Source of the DNA: Diplocarpon mali
Lineage: Eukaryota; Ascomycota; Leotiomycetes; Helotiales; Drepanopezizaceae
DNA: 39,271 nucleotides
Reading direction: 5' to 3'
NCBI GenBank assembly: GCA_024741835.1
Contig: JAENRP010000333.1
Coordinates: forward strand, 8,501-47,771
Positions within the stretch are counted from its first letter, which is position 1; every line of letters starts with the position of its first letter. The notes beneath the pieces are model-generated. The model ran no database searches. It was not told where the DNA came from and worked only from the letters and a program-made list of their open reading frames with translations. A program made the position numbers and the translations under genes. Shown piece after piece: positions 37,915-39,271 of the stretch.

Positions 37915-39271
37915 ATGGTAATAGCTTCCGATTCCGATCGAAATACTAGACTTAAAGACCTCTAACTCTTTTAAAAGAACTGGCAATAATAGTTCGACGA
38001 TTTAGAACTTTACTTTAAAAGCAAAGGTATCGAAATAGCGATTTAAAAGATACTTATTAAATATGTAAGAATAGCCTTTTATACTTCCTTTACTAATTCG
38101 TCTACTTCTACTTTAATAGCTAATACAACTACTAAGGATTTGCCAAATATACTAAATAAGCTTAGCTTAAGAGCTTTAATAGATAATAACCAAGAATCCT
38201 AAAGGCAGATTTTAAATATAGAAAAGGAAAAGGAGTATAAGCTGGCCTTAGCTAAATGCAAGCTTAAGATTAATAAAGGTTTAAGTAATAAAGATCAAGA
38301 TTTTATTCGAGTTTATAATAATATAAAGATAAGATAGGATACTTTAAAAGTAAAATACTCTTATATAACTACCTTTAATACTTAATATCTATTATAATAG
38401 ATTACTTTATTTTAATATAAAAAAGATAAAGATAGTAAGGATATAAATATAAATATAGACTTTACTTAATCTATATTATATAAAGTAAGGAGGAGAATAA
38501 GAGCTGCAGATCCTAGGATAGCTATAACTTTTAAAGAAATTTAGCTTTTTAATTTCCTACTTAATAGCCTCCTTTTTAAGTTTGCTATTACGAAATAATC
38601 TCTTCTTATCTAACCTAACCTTAAGATCTATAAGAAGATCAACCTCCTTTGAACTATTAAGTAAAACCTTAAAGGACGCTTTAAATCGGCAAATGCTGCA
38701 TTATAAGGCAACGATAAGCTTAAGAAAAGGAAGGAGCGTAGGATAAGCCCTTAAGCTTATTAGGGATGCTACTTTTATAATAGTACTTATAATATTACTA
38801 ATTGTAAAGTTAAAAGGCAATTGATCGATATAGTTGCTAGCTTTAATATTAAGAAGCAATTGAAGCAGAAGTTAAGAAGCAAATTGCCCTTATCCTACTA
38901 AAGGCTGCAATTATTAAGGAAAGGCAAAGGAAAAGGCTATTTAGTTAAAACTTTAGCAAATACCTTTAATAATAATAGTAGGTTATTTAAACCTAAATCT
39001 ACTTTTGATAATTTAAATAATAATTATAATAAAGATGCTTATATTTTAAAAAGCCGATCTTTATAAGATCCTTAAATCCGACTAGTATAGTAATATTAGT
39101 TATATAGTATATATAACTAATAAACCTCACTTATTTAAAGGCCTGCTTATTAAAATAAAAAGGCGCTCTATTAAGGTTAGTAGTAAAAGGTTATATATAG
39201 ACTTAATAGGTATAATAGAGATAAATATTACTAGCGTTTCTTTCCTTTTATAAAATGTTCTCTTTATACTT
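37915..39271 (+). pseudogene. gag and protease N-terminus of element H, truncated by the window end
   Basis: It aligns with A 8964-10319. Readable segments include NILNKLSLRALIDNN, EKEYKLALAKCKLKIN, DFIRVYNNIKI and a zinc-knuckle relic GCYFYNSTYNITNCK near 38770-38815, where two cysteines survive. Frameshifts and TAA/TAG stops are present. The ATG at 37915 is probably not ancestral: A has ACA there, so the two derive from ACG through opposite CpG transitions. The true start is therefore unknown. Confidence 0.8.

Larger units (their letters stand above)
37320..39271 (+). mobile_element. Element H: Copia family A, 5' part
   Basis: It is colinear with element A from 8368 to 10319 (LTR, primer-binding site, leader repeats, gag, start of protease) and leaves the window. 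It interrupts element J. Differences from A are nearly all C/T or G/A, with damage on both copies, so each helps to reconstruct the other. The window ends about 170 bases before the place where A has its 10-unit array. Its TSD partner lies outside. Confidence 0.92.

Overview
This window looks like a transposon graveyard from a filamentous ascomycete (Pezizomycotina). It is A+T-rich. CpA/TpG and CpG steps have largely become TpA, and almost every reading frame with recognisable homology is interrupted by TAA/TAG where CAA, CAG or TGG is expected. That is the signature of repeat-induced point mutation (RIP). I saw no intact host gene, tRNA, rRNA or CRISPR array. Nearly all of the 39 kb can be assigned to LTR retrotransposons nested inside one another. 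Most boundaries are set by paired LTRs of equal length and 5-bp target-site duplications (TSDs).

Layout. 1-2509 (-): element G, a retrotransposon start (5' LTR and gag). 2510 to about 4460 (-): Ty3/Gypsy gag-protease remnant, with its leader to 5162. 5163-5357: solo LTR of family A (TSD GAGTG). 5358-5468: an unusually undamaged patch. 5469-6192 and 34236-34275 (+): one fragment of a family-A Copia element (E), split by element D. 6193-34230 (+): Copia-type element D (TSD CTATA). D is itself split by Copia element A (8368-20101, +, TSD AAGAT) inside gag, and by Ty3/Gypsy chromovirus C (21240-29535, +, TSD CTATA) inside integrase. A is split inside RNase H by Copia element B (13832-19373, -, TSD AATAT). 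C carries a family-A solo LTR (24135-24329, TSD CAGTT/TAGTT). 34276-37319 (-): element J, whose LTR matches that of G and whose internal part is an unrecognised 812-codon frame. 37320-39271 (+): the 5' end of a further family-A Copia element (H), which leaves the window.

How the parts work. A, B and D encode gag, protease, integrase, reverse transcriptase and RNase H in Copia order. C encodes gag, protease, RT, RNase H, integrase and a chromodomain in Gypsy order. A, H and B carry a primer-binding site matching the anticodon half of initiator-Met tRNA directly after the 5' LTR. Catalytic residues are mostly lost by G-to-A changes (D to N, E to K, YxDD to YINN), so all elements look dead. B has the fewest stops.

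Most interesting signal. A GC-rich quasi-palindrome of about 24 bp (arms ACTCCTAGGCC and GGCCCGCGAGT) recurs at least 15 times outside a further 10-unit array. It occurs in both orientations and in unrelated elements (A, B, G, J). Inside coding frames it reads as TPRPGPRV or, reversed, TRGPGLGV, without a stop. Copy spacing inside coding frames is always a multiple of three (39, 48, 54, 90, 822), but is 61 and 65 in the 3' untranslated part of A. This resembles a mini-element tolerated inside protein genes. Further leads are the unrecognised J frame, an extra 402-codon ORF in C between pol and the 3' LTR with its own TATA box, and a possible extra ORF in D.
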